From Clostridium scatologenes (GTDB lineage Bacteria > Bacillota > Clostridia > Clostridiales > Clostridiaceae), in contig NZ_CP009933.1 in the NCBI RefSeq assembly GCF_000968375.1, forward strand, positions 1,984,001 to 2,048,000: a stretch of 64,000 bases of DNA, in the 5' to 3' direction. Numbering within the stretch: position 1 is the first letter of the stretch; the number at the start of each line of letters is the position of its first letter. This document shows, piece after piece, positions 8,829 to 17,696 of the stretch. A program made the translations under genes and the position numbers. The notes under the pieces are model-generated. The model made no database searches. It had not been told where the DNA came from and was given only the letters and a program-made list of their open reading frames with translations.

Positions 8829-8874
8829 AAAACTGTTAAATTATATTTATCTATATATAATTTAACAGTTTTTT
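8829..8874. terminator. Bidirectional terminator between convergent genes
   Basis: An 18-base arm beginning AAAACTGTTAAATTATAT (8829-8846) pairs with its exact reverse complement at 8855-8872 and is followed by T residues on both strands. It separates the cytidylate-kinase-like gene (+) from the flavodiiron gene (-). Confidence 0.9.
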
Positions 8875-8896
8875 AATTGAAATAATCCAATAAATT

Positions 8897-10096
8897 TTAC
8901 TTCATCGACTCTATAATGCTATCGGCAAGTCCATCCATAGAATCTATATCTTTTTCTTTCAATGCCGAATTTACTGTCATCTCACCATCTAAAATAGTCA
9001 TGTCCTTCATTTCATCTAAAAGTTCATGCATTAATTTAGCAGATTGAGGAGCCCAAGTACCATTTTCTATAAGAGCAAAAGTACGTTTTTGAAGATTTAA
9101 TGCTTTCATATCCATTATATAATTAAGCATTGGTGGATAAATCTTTAAGTTATAAGTTACAGAAGCAAGTACTACATGACTATATTTGAAGGTTTCAGAA
9201 ATCAAATAAGATACATGAGTTTTTGATACATCATACATAACTACATTAGTCATTCCTTTTTCTACTAGTCTAGTTGCTAAATCTGTAGCTGCTGCTTCTG
9301 TATTTCCATACATTGTTCCATAAACAATCATTACACCCTTTTCTTCTGGTTCATAACGACTCCATTTATCATATTTGTCTAAAAAGTATCCAAGATCATT
9401 ACGCCATACTGGTCCATGCAATGGACAAATAGTTTTAATTTCAATGCTGCTGGCTTTTTTCAAAAGAGCTTGAACTTGAGGACCATACTTTCCTACAATG
9501 TTTGTATAATATCTTCTGGCATCATCAATCCAATCACGATCAAAATTAACTTCATCATTAAACAATTTACCATCTAAAGCACCAAAGGAACCAAAGGCAT
9601 CAGCTGAAAATAACACACCATTTGTAGTATCATAAGTTACCATAGCTTCTGGCCAATGTACCATTGGAGCCGACACAAATACAACATTGTGTTTTCCAAA
9701 GGACATAGTATCTCCTTCTTTAACTTGTATCACATTATCATCTATATCAAAATCAAACTGATGCATAAACATGAATGCTTTTTCAGTGCATATTATCTTT
9801 ACATCTGGATAACGAAGAACAATTTCTTCAATACACGCTGCATGATCTGGCTCCATATGATTAATTACCATATAATCCAAAGTTCTATTTCCTAAAACCC
9901 CTTTAATATTTTCAATAAACTGTCGGCATACTGACCAGTCAGCTGTATCAAAAAGTACTGTTTTCTCATCTAAAAGTACATATGAGTTATAAGAAACACC
10001 TCTTGGAATTGGATGAACATTTTCAAATAGGGCAAGACGATGATCATTGCCTCCAACCCAATAAAGATCTTCAGTTATTTTTCTAACACAATACAT
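8897..10096 (-). CDS. fprA: A-type flavodiiron protein (FprA-like O2/NO reductase)
   Basis: 399 residues: a metallo-beta-lactamase-like diiron domain (about 1-250) followed by a flavodoxin domain (about 255-399). Diiron ligands are visible as H80-M-E82-P-D84-H85, with further histidines in MVHWPEAM and CPLHGPVW and the bridging Asp in SADAFGSFG. FMN loop is IVYGTMYGNTEAAA. These enzymes reduce O2 to water or NO to N2O, usually with electrons from rubredoxin. Ribosome site AAGGAGG precedes the ATG. It lies 38 bases downstream of a gene that ends in a rubredoxin domain, on the same strand, so the two almost certainly share a transcript and an electron path. Cytoplasmic oxygen or NO defence is the likely role. 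Confidence 0.93.
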   Translation of the reverse strand: MYCVRKITEDLYWVGGNDHRLALFENVHPIPRGVSYNSYVLLDEKTVLFDTADWSVCRQFIENIKGVLGNRTLDYMVINHMEPDHAACIEEIVLRYPDVKIICTEKAFMFMHQFDFDIDDNVIQVKEGDTMSFGKHNVVFVSAPMVHWPEAMVTYDTTNGVLFSADAFGSFGALDGKLFNDEVNFDRDWIDDARRYYTNIVGKYGPQVQALLKKASSIEIKTICPLHGPVWRNDLGYFLDKYDKWSRYEPEEKGVMIVYGTMYGNTEAAATDLATRLVEKGMTNVVMYDVSKTHVSYLISETFKYSHVVLASVTYNLKIYPPMLNYIMDMKALNLQKRTFALIENGTWAPQSAKLMHELLDEMKDMTILDGEMTVNSALKEKDIDSMDGLADSIIESMK

Positions 10097-10134
10097 TAAT
10101 TAATCCTCCTTTAAAATAAAACATATCATCTATA

Positions 10135-12039
10135 TTAAACTTCTATAAAAGCATTTTTTTCTTCACCGCAAGCAGGACAAGTCCATTCTTCAGGTATATT
10201 TTCAAATAAGGTTCCAGGGACTATTTCTCCTTCTGGATCACCAACACCAGGATCATATTCATAACCGCATCCATTACATACATAATGCTTCCAAGTTGGA
10301 ACAACTTTCTTTGGAATATCTCTCTTCATCTTCTTCATTGGTGGAGCCTCCTTCTTTGCTTCTCCATTATCTAAAGCTTCAGTAAGAAGAGGCAAAATCT
10401 CCATCAAATCTCCAACAATACCGTAATCTGCATTCTTAAAAATTTTTGCATTAGCATCTATATTTATAGCAACAATGGTACTAGCATCTTTTATACCTTT
10501 TAAGTGCTGACTTGCACCAGAAATTCCACAAGCAATATAAAGATTTCCTTTAAATTTTTGACCAGACATACCTACATAACGATCCATTGGTACATATTTG
10601 AGAGTTTCAGCTACTGGACGTGAAGAACCTATAGCAGCACCTGCTTGAATTGCCAAGTTTTCTATAAGTTTCATGTTTTCTCTTTCACCTATACCTCTAC
10701 CTGCACTAACTACTCTTTCTGCTTTACTAATAGGAGTATCTGTAGGAATTCCAATTGTAAAATCATAACCTTCTTTATTAAGAGCTTCTACAAGAGCATT
10801 TACTTTTTCTTCAGCAGTCCCATCCTTGTAAATAATTTTCTTACGATAACCTGTACCAAATTCATGTGGTACTCTAGCTGTGTGCTCGCTTTTGGGTATT
10901 TTACCAAGAATGCTAGCTGCAATAACTACACGTTGAATTTCATTAGTTCCTTCATATATTGTACAAATCTTAGCATCTCTATAAGCACGTTCAACTTCCA
11001 TACCCTTAAGATAACCACTTCCTCCAAATACTTGAAGAGCATCATTTACAATTTCAAGGCAAACGTCAGAAGCATACTGTTTTGCCATAGCAGCTTCCAT
11101 GCTGTAATGCTGATGATTTCCCTTTAGTTCTGCTGCACTGTAAATAAGTAACCTAGCTGCTCTGAGCTTCGTAGCCATATCTGCTAATTTAAAGGCAATA
11201 GCTTGTTGTCTACAAATAGGTTTACCAAATTGAATTCTTTCTTTTGAATATTCTAATGCATTTTCATAAGCTCCTTGAGCTATACCAAGAGCTTGTGCTG
11301 CTATACCAATACGCCCACCATCTAAGGTTGACATGGCAATCTTGAAGCCATCACCCTCTTTTCCTAATAGGTTTTCCTTAGGGACCTTAACATTGTTAAA
11401 AATAAGTTCTGCTGTTACAGAAGAACGAATACCCATCTTGTCATAATGTTGACCAAAACTAAAACCTTCCCATCCTTTTTCTACAATGAATGCACTGATC
11501 CCATGTGTCCCTATATTAGGTGTAGTAACTGCAAAAATTATATAAGTATCAGCTTCGCCTCCATTTGTGATAAATATCTTTTCTCCATTTAAAATATAGT
11601 AATCACCTTCTAAAACAGCAGTAGTTTCAGTACCACCAGCATCACTACCAGCATTTTCTTCAGTAAGTCCAAATGCACCAAGCTTTTCTCCATTTGCCAG
11701 TGGAATTAAATATTTTTGCTTCTGTTCTTCTGTTCCATAGGCAGCAATTGGATATGTGCCTAAAGATGTATGTGCAGAAAGAATTACACCTGTACCACCA
11801 TCTACTCTTGACAGTTCCTCAACAGCAATGGCATAGCTTATTACGTCTAGACCTGCTCCACCATACTCTTTTGAATACGGAATTCCAAGCATACCTATAT
11901 CAGCTAACTTTTTAATCGCTTCTGAAGGAAATTTATTTTCCTGATCTAATGTAAATGCAATAGGCTTAACTTCCTCTTCAGCAAATTGCCTAATTTTTCT
12001 TCTCAAATTTTCATGCTGTTCTGTAGTTTTAAAAAACAT
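10135..12039 (-). CDS. Acyl-CoA dehydrogenase / EtfA C-terminal domain / rubredoxin fusion
   Basis: 634 residues in three parts. Residues 1-385 are a short-chain acyl-CoA dehydrogenase, with FGLTEENAGSDAGGTET (flavin loop), GGSGYLKGMEVERAYRD and the catalytic glutamate in YEGTNEIQR. About 440-565 is the FAD-binding C-terminal domain of electron-transfer flavoprotein alpha (AERVVSAGRGIGE, MSGQKFKGNLYIACGISGA, VAINIDANAKIFKNADYGIV). About 583-634 is rubredoxin with both CxxC pairs (YVCNGCGYEYDP and WTCPACGEEKNAF). Ordinary Bcd is about 380 residues. The chain acyl-CoA FAD to EtfA FAD to rubredoxin would pass electrons to the flavodiiron protein just downstream. GGGGAGG sits seven bases before the ATG. 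Similar fusions exist in other clostridia; the acyl-CoA chain length is not known. Confidence 0.92.
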   Translation of the reverse strand: MFFKTTEQHENLRRKIRQFAEEEVKPIAFTLDQENKFPSEAIKKLADIGMLGIPYSKEYGGAGLDVISYAIAVEELSRVDGGTGVILSAHTSLGTYPIAAYGTEEQKQKYLIPLANGEKLGAFGLTEENAGSDAGGTETTAVLEGDYYILNGEKIFITNGGEADTYIIFAVTTPNIGTHGISAFIVEKGWEGFSFGQHYDKMGIRSSVTAELIFNNVKVPKENLLGKEGDGFKIAMSTLDGGRIGIAAQALGIAQGAYENALEYSKERIQFGKPICRQQAIAFKLADMATKLRAARLLIYSAAELKGNHQHYSMEAAMAKQYASDVCLEIVNDALQVFGGSGYLKGMEVERAYRDAKICTIYEGTNEIQRVVIAASILGKIPKSEHTARVPHEFGTGYRKKIIYKDGTAEEKVNALVEALNKEGYDFTIGIPTDTPISKAERVVSAGRGIGERENMKLIENLAIQAGAAIGSSRPVAETLKYVPMDRYVGMSGQKFKGNLYIACGISGASQHLKGIKDASTIVAINIDANAKIFKNADYGIVGDLMEILPLLTEALDNGEAKKEAPPMKKMKRDIPKKVVPTWKHYVCNGCGYEYDPGVGDPEGEIVPGTLFENIPEEWTCPACGEEKNAFIEV

Positions 12040-12605
12040 AAATATACCTCCCCAAAATCAAAACATTTTCATGTATGTCTCCCTTTAATGAACTGTATTA
12101 ATGAAAGCTTCTTAAATTCAGGTGACTCTTTTAATTCCCTCCTCTTAAAAGTCATCTAATAAACATATTTACTATCCGAAAATATTTCAAGCAACTTTTA
12201 ATAAATAGTTTTTATCAATTACTTTTAATATTTATATAATTTATTATACTACTTGATAATAATTATTACAACCCATTTTAAATTTTTTTTGGAATAATAA
12301 CCAATAATTAAATTCTTTGGATTATACTAGTTTATTTTCTAATCTTTTGTTTTCAAGGATTTAAATGAATTTTTTTAATAAAAAATTTTAAGTTTCTACT
12401 TAAATAGAATGTTAAAAATACACATTTATAAATTTCTAACATTTTGCTAGCTATTCAATATAAACATAAATGTAGTATAATATTTTAAAATATAAAGTAT
12501 TCTAAATATATGTTTTTGAAGTTAATATAAAAATTTAGCTTTCTTAATAAGATAAAACATATGAAGTGAACAAAAATCAATATAATGCACTAAGGAGAGG
12601 TTTTT
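12040..12605. other. AT-rich intergenic region upstream of divergent genes
   Basis: Holds the promoter and leader of the dehydrogenase-flavodiiron operon (left) and of the phosphodiesterase gene (right). On the minus strand there is a hairpin at about 12120-12157 whose loop carries GAGGAGGG, and a four-codon ORF (M-K-M-F) at about 12059-12073 with AAAGGGAG in front. No larger gene, RNA core or repeat recognised. Confidence 0.4.
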
Positions 12606-13076
12606 ATGAAGAAATATAAAATTGGGGTAATTTCTGATACCCACGGTCTTTTAAGAGAAAAAGTTTTAGAAATTCTAAAAGGATGTGATCTAATTATACA
12701 TGCTGGAGATGTAGTAGATCCCAATATATTAAAAGAACTGAAGAAAATTGCTCCTGTCACTGCCGTACGAGGTAATTGTGACAAAAGTAATTTTGCATAT
12801 GAATTAAACGAAACGGAAATAGTAGAAGTGCAAAATAGATTAATATATGTACTTCATGATATTGACATGCTAGATATAGATTTACAAGCAGCAGGTATTG
12901 ATGTTGTTATAAGTGGTCATTCTCACAAACCACTAAAACTAAAACACAATAATGTATTATTTTTAAATCCAGGAAGCGCTGGTCCTAAAAGATTGAATTT
13001 ACCTATAAGTATGGCAATATTAAATATAGATAACAATAACATAGATTCAGAATTAATTACTATAAGTTCAATGTAA
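12606..13076 (+). CDS. YfcE/MJ0936-family metallophosphoesterase
   Basis: 156 residues, typical for small single-domain phosphodiesterases. The metal-binding motifs are in order: GVISDTHGLLR (D-x-H), LIIHAGDVVD (G-D-x-x-D), VRGNCD (G-N-x-D) and VISGHSHKPL (G-H-x-H), then FLNPGSAGPKR. These coordinate a dinuclear Mn/Fe centre. Family members hydrolyse phosphodiesters such as artificial substrates or 2',3'-cyclic nucleotides in vitro; the natural substrate is unknown. GGAGAGG lies before the ATG. Stands alone. Confidence 0.92.
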   Translation: MKKYKIGVISDTHGLLREKVLEILKGCDLIIHAGDVVDPNILKELKKIAPVTAVRGNCDKSNFAYELNETEIVEVQNRLIYVLHDIDMLDIDLQAAGIDVVISGHSHKPLKLKHNNVLFLNPGSAGPKRLNLPISMAILNIDNNNIDSELITISSM

Positions 13077-13126
13077 AATCAAAATTATTCAATTTATAAT
13101 TTAAAAATATTATCAATAATATAAAT

Positions 13127-13223
13127 TTATCCGATCGCTACCATTGCTAATATTTCCATCTTCTTCAAGTAGGAAATAAGCACTGCTACGTGCCTGGATA
13201 AGTTCTTCTAAGAATCGCTTGAT
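13127..13223 (+). repeat. Dispersed intergenic repeat, variant copy
   Basis: Begins TTATCCGATCGCTACCAT and ends with CTTCTAAGAATCGCTTGAT. The first block is the reverse complement of 32723-32740 and resembles 18793-18820; the end resembles the 31-base core at 19031, 32822 and 52905. Non-coding, between the phosphodiesterase and the acetyltransferase genes. Confidence 0.65.
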
Positions 13224-13343
13224 TTTAATTTTATCTTAACATGATCAGCCTCCTACTGATCAAATTTTACATATAACATATTGTATTGATATAATTATTA
13301 TATATGTAGAAACTAATATTTTATATTAAGGAGGAATTAATTT

Positions 13344-13994
13344 ATGTTTCATATAGTTGATTTTGAAAAATGGGAAAGAAAAGATCACTTTAAGTACTAC
13401 ACTGAACAAATTAAGTGCGGTTATAGTATCACTTCAAATCTTGATGTTACTTTGTTTAAGGAATCATTAAAAAAGAATAATCTAAAATTTTACCCTTCAT
13501 TTATATATTGTGTTACTTATAACATAAACTCAATGCCAGAATTTCGCATTAGACTTAAAGAAAATAATCAGTTAATTGTATATGATATTGTCCATCCAAG
13601 CTATACCATTTTTCATGAAGATGATCATACCTTCTCAGATATTTGGTCAGAATATACAGATGATTTTTATAAATTTTATGATAATTATAAAAATGATATT
13701 GAAAAATATTCGAATATTAAAGGCGTAAAAATTAAACCTAATCAACCTGAAAACTTTTATTGTATATCATGTGTACCATGGTTGAATTTTACAGGATATT
13801 CCACATATAGTAATGGTTCTAATCCATCACTAATGCCAATTATAACATACGGAAAATATCATAAAGAAAATGAAAAATGGTTAATGCCTTTTACAGTTAC
13901 AATATCACATGCAGCAGCTGATGGATACCATGTGAGCAAGTTGATTAACAATATCCAAGCAACAATAGATAAATTTAATACTAAGCAAACATAA
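13344..13994 (+). CDS. Chloramphenicol acetyltransferase-type protein (CAT family)
   Basis: 216 residues, normal CAT length. CAT-type start (WERKDHFKYY) and SITSNLDVTLF, the central YPSFIYCVTYNINSMPEFR, PWLNFTGYS, and the catalytic block TISHAAADGYHVSKLI, which keeps H-x-x-x-D-G with the general-base histidine. Classical enzymes have two adjacent histidines (HHAVCDG); here the first is serine. The enzyme would transfer acetyl from acetyl-CoA to an alcohol, classically chloramphenicol O3. Many chromosomal clostridial members diverge, so resistance should not be assumed. AAGGAGG lies before the ATG. No mobile element flanks it, though a dispersed repeat lies just upstream. Confidence 0.85.
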   Translation: MFHIVDFEKWERKDHFKYYTEQIKCGYSITSNLDVTLFKESLKKNNLKFYPSFIYCVTYNINSMPEFRIRLKENNQLIVYDIVHPSYTIFHEDDHTFSDIWSEYTDDFYKFYDNYKNDIEKYSNIKGVKIKPNQPENFYCISCVPWLNFTGYSTYSNGSNPSLMPIITYGKYHKENEKWLMPFTVTISHAAADGYHVSKLINNIQATIDKFNTKQT

Positions 13995-14078
13995 TTAAGT
14001 CAAAATATTACTATACAAGTTTACAAATACTAATTTTTTATGTATTGTAAATTATTTTATTTTTAGGAGGTAATCGAT

Positions 14079-14705
14079 TTGGGTATATTAGGCAATATAT
14101 TTTCTTTAAACAACAAATCAATTTATTCATCTATCAGAAAAGGAAATATAGATGAAATAAGGAATTATCTAAATGAATCTAACAATTATAATTCCGATTT
14201 TCAACTTCAAAGTATACTTCATTATGCCATTGATAACTGTGAAAACAATTATTTTGAAACAATTATATTATTAATAAATAGCGGCATTGATATCAACAGC
14301 CATCATAGCAAATTTTTAGAAACTCCTCTTCATAGACTTTGTGCAAGAGCAACCCCTCATATTGATATAATAACTATACTATTACAAAAAGGTGCTGAAG
14401 TTAATGCTGTCAATATATCTGGTAAAACTCCCGTATTTTACTGCAATTTTAGTTATTCTGTAGAGCTATTAAATCTTCTTATAAAATATGGAGCCGATAT
14501 AAACATAAAAGATAAGTATCAAAATACACTTCTCCATGATGACTATGTAAGTTGCCTTGATGAACATTTTGAAGAATTTCTAAAAACATTATTAAATTTG
14601 GGTTTTGATATAAATTCAAGAAATGATTTAGGTTTAACACCATTAGCTCTTTGTAAAAATGAAAAAATCGAGAACATTTTAGTAAAATACGGTGCATTTA
14701 AATAA
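14079..14705 (+). CDS. Ankyrin-repeat protein with a TTG start
   Basis: 208 residues made mostly of ankyrin repeats. Recognisable units include HYAIDNCENNYFETIILLIN, TPLHRLCARATPHIDIITIL, KTPVFYCNFSYSVELLNLLI, NTLLHDDYVSCLDEHFEEFL and GLTPLALCKNEKIENILVKY, spaced 33-36 residues. The start is TTG at 14079, supported by AGGAGG ending eight bases upstream; no in-frame ATG fits as well. Ankyrin arrays bind protein partners and have no catalytic site, so it is a cytoplasmic adaptor or inhibitor of unknown partner. Next gene is an uncharacterised two-TM protein, 127 bases downstream on the same strand. Confidence 0.85.
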   Translation: MGILGNIFSLNNKSIYSSIRKGNIDEIRNYLNESNNYNSDFQLQSILHYAIDNCENNYFETIILLINSGIDINSHHSKFLETPLHRLCARATPHIDIITILLQKGAEVNAVNISGKTPVFYCNFSYSVELLNLLIKYGADINIKDKYQNTLLHDDYVSCLDEHFEEFLKTLLNLGFDINSRNDLGLTPLALCKNEKIENILVKYGAFK

Positions 14706-14832
14706 TCTTAATTTTAAATATTAAATAGTGTGGCTGTGATATTAAAAAATATGTTTTTTTACCATAATGTCATATTTAAAAATTAGTAAGAATATTATAT
14801 GGTGAAAGCTCTACATTTCCGGGGGTTGTAAA

Positions 14833-15630
14833 ATGCCAGGAAGTATTAAAAAAATATTAGAAAGTGTTTTAAGTAAAGGAATTTATGACATTATTAAGTA
14901 TTTAATTTTCATAGTTATCACTGGAATAACAGGGTTAGCGACGCATATTGTTGTTTCTAACGTTGATTATTTGGTACCTTATTCAATCATGATAGCCATT
15001 ATTACTGCAGCAACTGTGGGGTTATTTGGATTATTTGTATATAAAAAATACAGTCCTATATATAATGTATATACTAAAACCGACTTTAAATATATATTTT
15101 TAGAAAAAGAATGTTCTTATGAATATATCGATATGCACCACATAATATACCAAAAGCAGATTAAGCTCAAAGTTCTATGTAAAAGTATTGATAGATACTA
15201 TGATAAATATAATTGGACTGGCAGCGATAAAACTAAAATTAGTAGTGCTAATAAAGATCATATAATTATATTGACAACCAAACGAGACTCTTTTCAACAA
15301 TTTGAGGTTCATTTTGGCAAAATCTATAAGAAAGGCGATATAATAAATCTTCATTTAACTTTTGAATTACGAGATAATGAAAATAAAGCTAACCCAGTTA
15401 TATCTTCAACTATAGTAGAACCAACAAAACACCTTAGATTAAGAATTAAAATATCCAAAAACTATAGAGAAGGTTCTGCAAATGCTGAAATATTTCCAAT
15501 TATAGATAGTCGTATTGCCTTAGATAAATATGAAAAAAGTTTTGACAATAATGGAGTAATAGATTGGGAAATATCAAATCCTCCAATGTTATTAGTCTAT
15601 TCATTACGATGGAATATACCAAAATCATAA
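14833..15630 (+). CDS. Two-TM membrane protein with soluble C-terminal domain, unknown function
   Basis: 265 residues. Two hydrophobic helices near the N-terminus (about 20-42, containing YLIFIVITGITGLATHIVV, and 48-70, containing IMIAIITAATVGLFGLFV) form a hairpin. A soluble domain of about 190 residues follows, apparently beta-rich, with YDKYNWTG, FEVHFGKIYKKGDIINLHLT, LRLRIKIS and a closing LLVYSLRWNIP. I do not recognise the family with confidence. Two-TM plus beta-domain architecture recurs among membrane effectors of bacterial conflict systems (for example Cap15 of CBASS), but no nucleotide cyclase neighbours it, so that is only an architectural resemblance. GGGGG eight bases before the ATG. 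Confidence 0.7.
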   Translation: MPGSIKKILESVLSKGIYDIIKYLIFIVITGITGLATHIVVSNVDYLVPYSIMIAIITAATVGLFGLFVYKKYSPIYNVYTKTDFKYIFLEKECSYEYIDMHHIIYQKQIKLKVLCKSIDRYYDKYNWTGSDKTKISSANKDHIIILTTKRDSFQQFEVHFGKIYKKGDIINLHLTFELRDNENKANPVISSTIVEPTKHLRLRIKISKNYREGSANAEIFPIIDSRIALDKYEKSFDNNGVIDWEISNPPMLLVYSLRWNIPKS

Positions 15631-15747
15631 TTTTTTTAAATTTATAGTTATATAGTAACATAAAATGTGGCAATACTATATTATGTACAAAAGTATATTT
15701 TAAATTTAAAAAACAAAGGGTGATTTTATATGCACGACTAACAATTG

Positions 15748-15794
15748 GGGAATATAAATAAATTCAAATTATATAAGAATTCATTTATATTCCC
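15748..15794. terminator. Hairpin between convergent genes
   Basis: GGGAATATAAAT (15748-15759) pairs perfectly with ATTTATATTCCC (15783-15794). It separates the two-TM gene (+) from the DUF6179-type gene (-) and probably serves as terminator, though the T-run on the + strand lies about 15 bases further on. Confidence 0.6.
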
Positions 15795-15871
15795 AATACT
15801 CACAATTTTTTTATTATACAATTAATTCATTTTGTTGGAATTATTTCGAAAAACTTTTATTTATTTACTAT

Positions 15872-17224
15872 TTACAACTGTATTCTCTCCATAAGTTTTT
15901 TTATTTTATTTTGTTCTTTTTCACTTAATCCAGAAATGTACTTATTAAATTCACTATACCATTCCTTTTCATATTCATTTTCAAGACTTAGATCATATAT
16001 ATATCTTGATAAAAGAACTACCTCCATTTGAGATAAACTTTTAAAATACATAATATATTCATCTTCAAATAGGCAGTCAGCACTTAATATATCAAATAAA
16101 TCTTTCAAACTATTAATCTCATCTTTAATTAACTTTATTTTATCTTCCACTAAGGAACAATCTCTAATTTTTTCACTTAATTTTTTAAATTTATAATCTG
16201 ACATACTTTCACTATCATTGTATTGAATCATTTCATCCATACTATCTTCATTAAAGGATAAGAATATTGATTCTAATCTATTTATTCTTATCCTTTCGTT
16301 TATCAATAAAGCTGCTTTCAATGCAGATTTTTTCATATAAGCTATCAACGCCTGATTTTTAATACAGAAAATTTTACAACATTTTTCTACACTATTTAAT
16401 AATTCTAATTTTAATTCTTCTAAAGATAATTTTTCTAATTTATTTTTTATACATTTCCTATCTAAACTAGTAATATTAAGGCTATCTAACTCTTTGCCAC
16501 AAATAATCATTCCTATTGAATTAATGAACACCAATTCAAATATATTTATTAACAACAATTCACAGTTTTTGCTATAAGCTTTTAACAAGTTATTAATTTC
16601 ACTAATATGAAATTTATGACAAAACTCATTTTCTAAACTTAAAGTCTCTAAATAATTATATATATATTCAATGCCTGTATAGTTCATGTTATCAATGTAA
16701 AGCTGATAATCTATTGCCCCAGAGCCTTCATGAGCTGCAAAAAAACTATTATATTCTTTAAAAAACAATGGAATTCCATAATCTATAGTATCATTATAGG
16801 AATAATTATCAACTTTAAGTTTATTTTTGCTAATTTGACATAATAGCTTCTTGCTATATAATACTTTTTCACTAATTAAATCCTGTCCTTTACTCAATAT
16901 TTCGAATAAACAAGTATTTTTTATTTCTCTTATCACAAGATCTATATTGTTAAAGCTCTTCAAATATATGCCTATAGTATAATCAATACATTTCAAAATG
17001 CTTTCAACTATCTCTACCCTAACAGAGCTGCTTTCATCCTTTGTGTAATATTTTAATTTCTCTTTCAAAAGCTCCATTCTTTCAAAATATACTTTTTTTA
17101 AGGCATTATCGTTTAGTAATTTTTTTTGATAACAAATTGCTAAAATCTCTTTTAAAAAACTTTCCTCATCAAAATTCTCTCCCCAAAAATAACCATATTT
17201 TTCAATACTATTACTCTTACCCAT
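15872..17224 (-). CDS. DUF6179-type protein
   Basis: 450 residues, almost wholly helical, rich in Lys, Glu, Leu and Ile. No signal peptide or clear membrane segment. It resembles the clostridial DUF6179 family (recognised from memory, including its position after a DUF6323-type gene). Features include EKYGYFWGENFDEESFLKEI, DYGIPLFFKEYNSFFAAHEG and a C-terminal YIMYFKSLSQMEVVLLSRYI. The catalogue of its function is empty; I see no catalytic motif. ATG 17224 is preferred because AAAGGA of the preceding gene's end lies eight bases upstream; the longer frame overlaps that gene. The stop of the upstream gene is four bases away, so they are translationally coupled. Confidence 0.65.
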   Translation of the reverse strand: MGKSNSIEKYGYFWGENFDEESFLKEILAICYQKKLLNDNALKKVYFERMELLKEKLKYYTKDESSSVRVEIVESILKCIDYTIGIYLKSFNNIDLVIREIKNTCLFEILSKGQDLISEKVLYSKKLLCQISKNKLKVDNYSYNDTIDYGIPLFFKEYNSFFAAHEGSGAIDYQLYIDNMNYTGIEYIYNYLETLSLENEFCHKFHISEINNLLKAYSKNCELLLINIFELVFINSIGMIICGKELDSLNITSLDRKCIKNKLEKLSLEELKLELLNSVEKCCKIFCIKNQALIAYMKKSALKAALLINERIRINRLESIFLSFNEDSMDEMIQYNDSESMSDYKFKKLSEKIRDCSLVEDKIKLIKDEINSLKDLFDILSADCLFEDEYIMYFKSLSQMEVVLLSRYIYDLSLENEYEKEWYSEFNKYISGLSEKEQNKIKKLMERIQL

Positions 17225-17228
17225 ATCA

Positions 17229-17696
17229 TCAATCCTTTTCGTTATCAAGATTTGTATAATCTTTGAAACCATTTCTTATATTGTCAGCAATTTTATATAA
17301 TACCTTTCCTTCTAAAAGTTCCAACGATCCCTGACAATAATTATCAAATTTGTCCTCCATAATTTCTATTAGCTCATCATCACTTATACAATCTAAAGTT
17401 TCATTTTTATAATTATAAAAAATTTCTACAAGCTCATTTATTGTATCGCTATAGTTATACTGAGATATATATGGTGAATCACAAAAGGCTTCAATAATTT
17501 TGCTTATAATTTGACCATTGAATTCTATTCTTCCACTTTTTTCAAGTGCTATATTTCTTGTGTTCATAATTTCCTTAACATCTTCACAAGAAAATTTTAA
17601 TCCATATTCTTTTGTGAATTCGTTACACTGAATTATGTCATTAAAAACTTGCTTTTCTAATAATTCATTTTGAAATAAATCAATAGAATTTTTCAT
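17229..17696 (-). CDS. DUF6323-type protein
   Basis: 155 residues, soluble, acidic and helical. Features LKFSCEDVKEIMNTRNIALE, SGRIEFNGQIISKIIEAFCD, SPYISQYNYSDTINELVEIF and KNETLDCISDDELIEIMEDK match the pattern I associate with DUF6323. No enzyme motif is visible. ATG 17696 is used since AAGGAAG is eight bases upstream; the TTG two codons earlier is inside that spacing. Operon with the DUF6179-type gene, the two being a conserved pair in clostridia to my knowledge. The function is unknown; a two-subunit complex is an inference from coupling. Confidence 0.65.
   Translation of the reverse strand: MKNSIDLFQNELLEKQVFNDIIQCNEFTKEYGLKFSCEDVKEIMNTRNIALEKSGRIEFNGQIISKIIEAFCDSPYISQYNYSDTINELVEIFYNYKNETLDCISDDELIEIMEDKFDNYCQGSLELLEGKVLYKIADNIRNGFKDYTNLDNEKD

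Noticed and set aside
14833..15630. Calling the two-TM protein a CBASS effector
   Set aside because: No CD-NTase, E1/E2 or other CBASS gene is adjacent; only the architecture is similar.
15731..15742. Tiny ORF M-H-D-stop with AAAGGGTG upstream
   Set aside because: Three codons only; more likely a gene relic or chance than a translated element.
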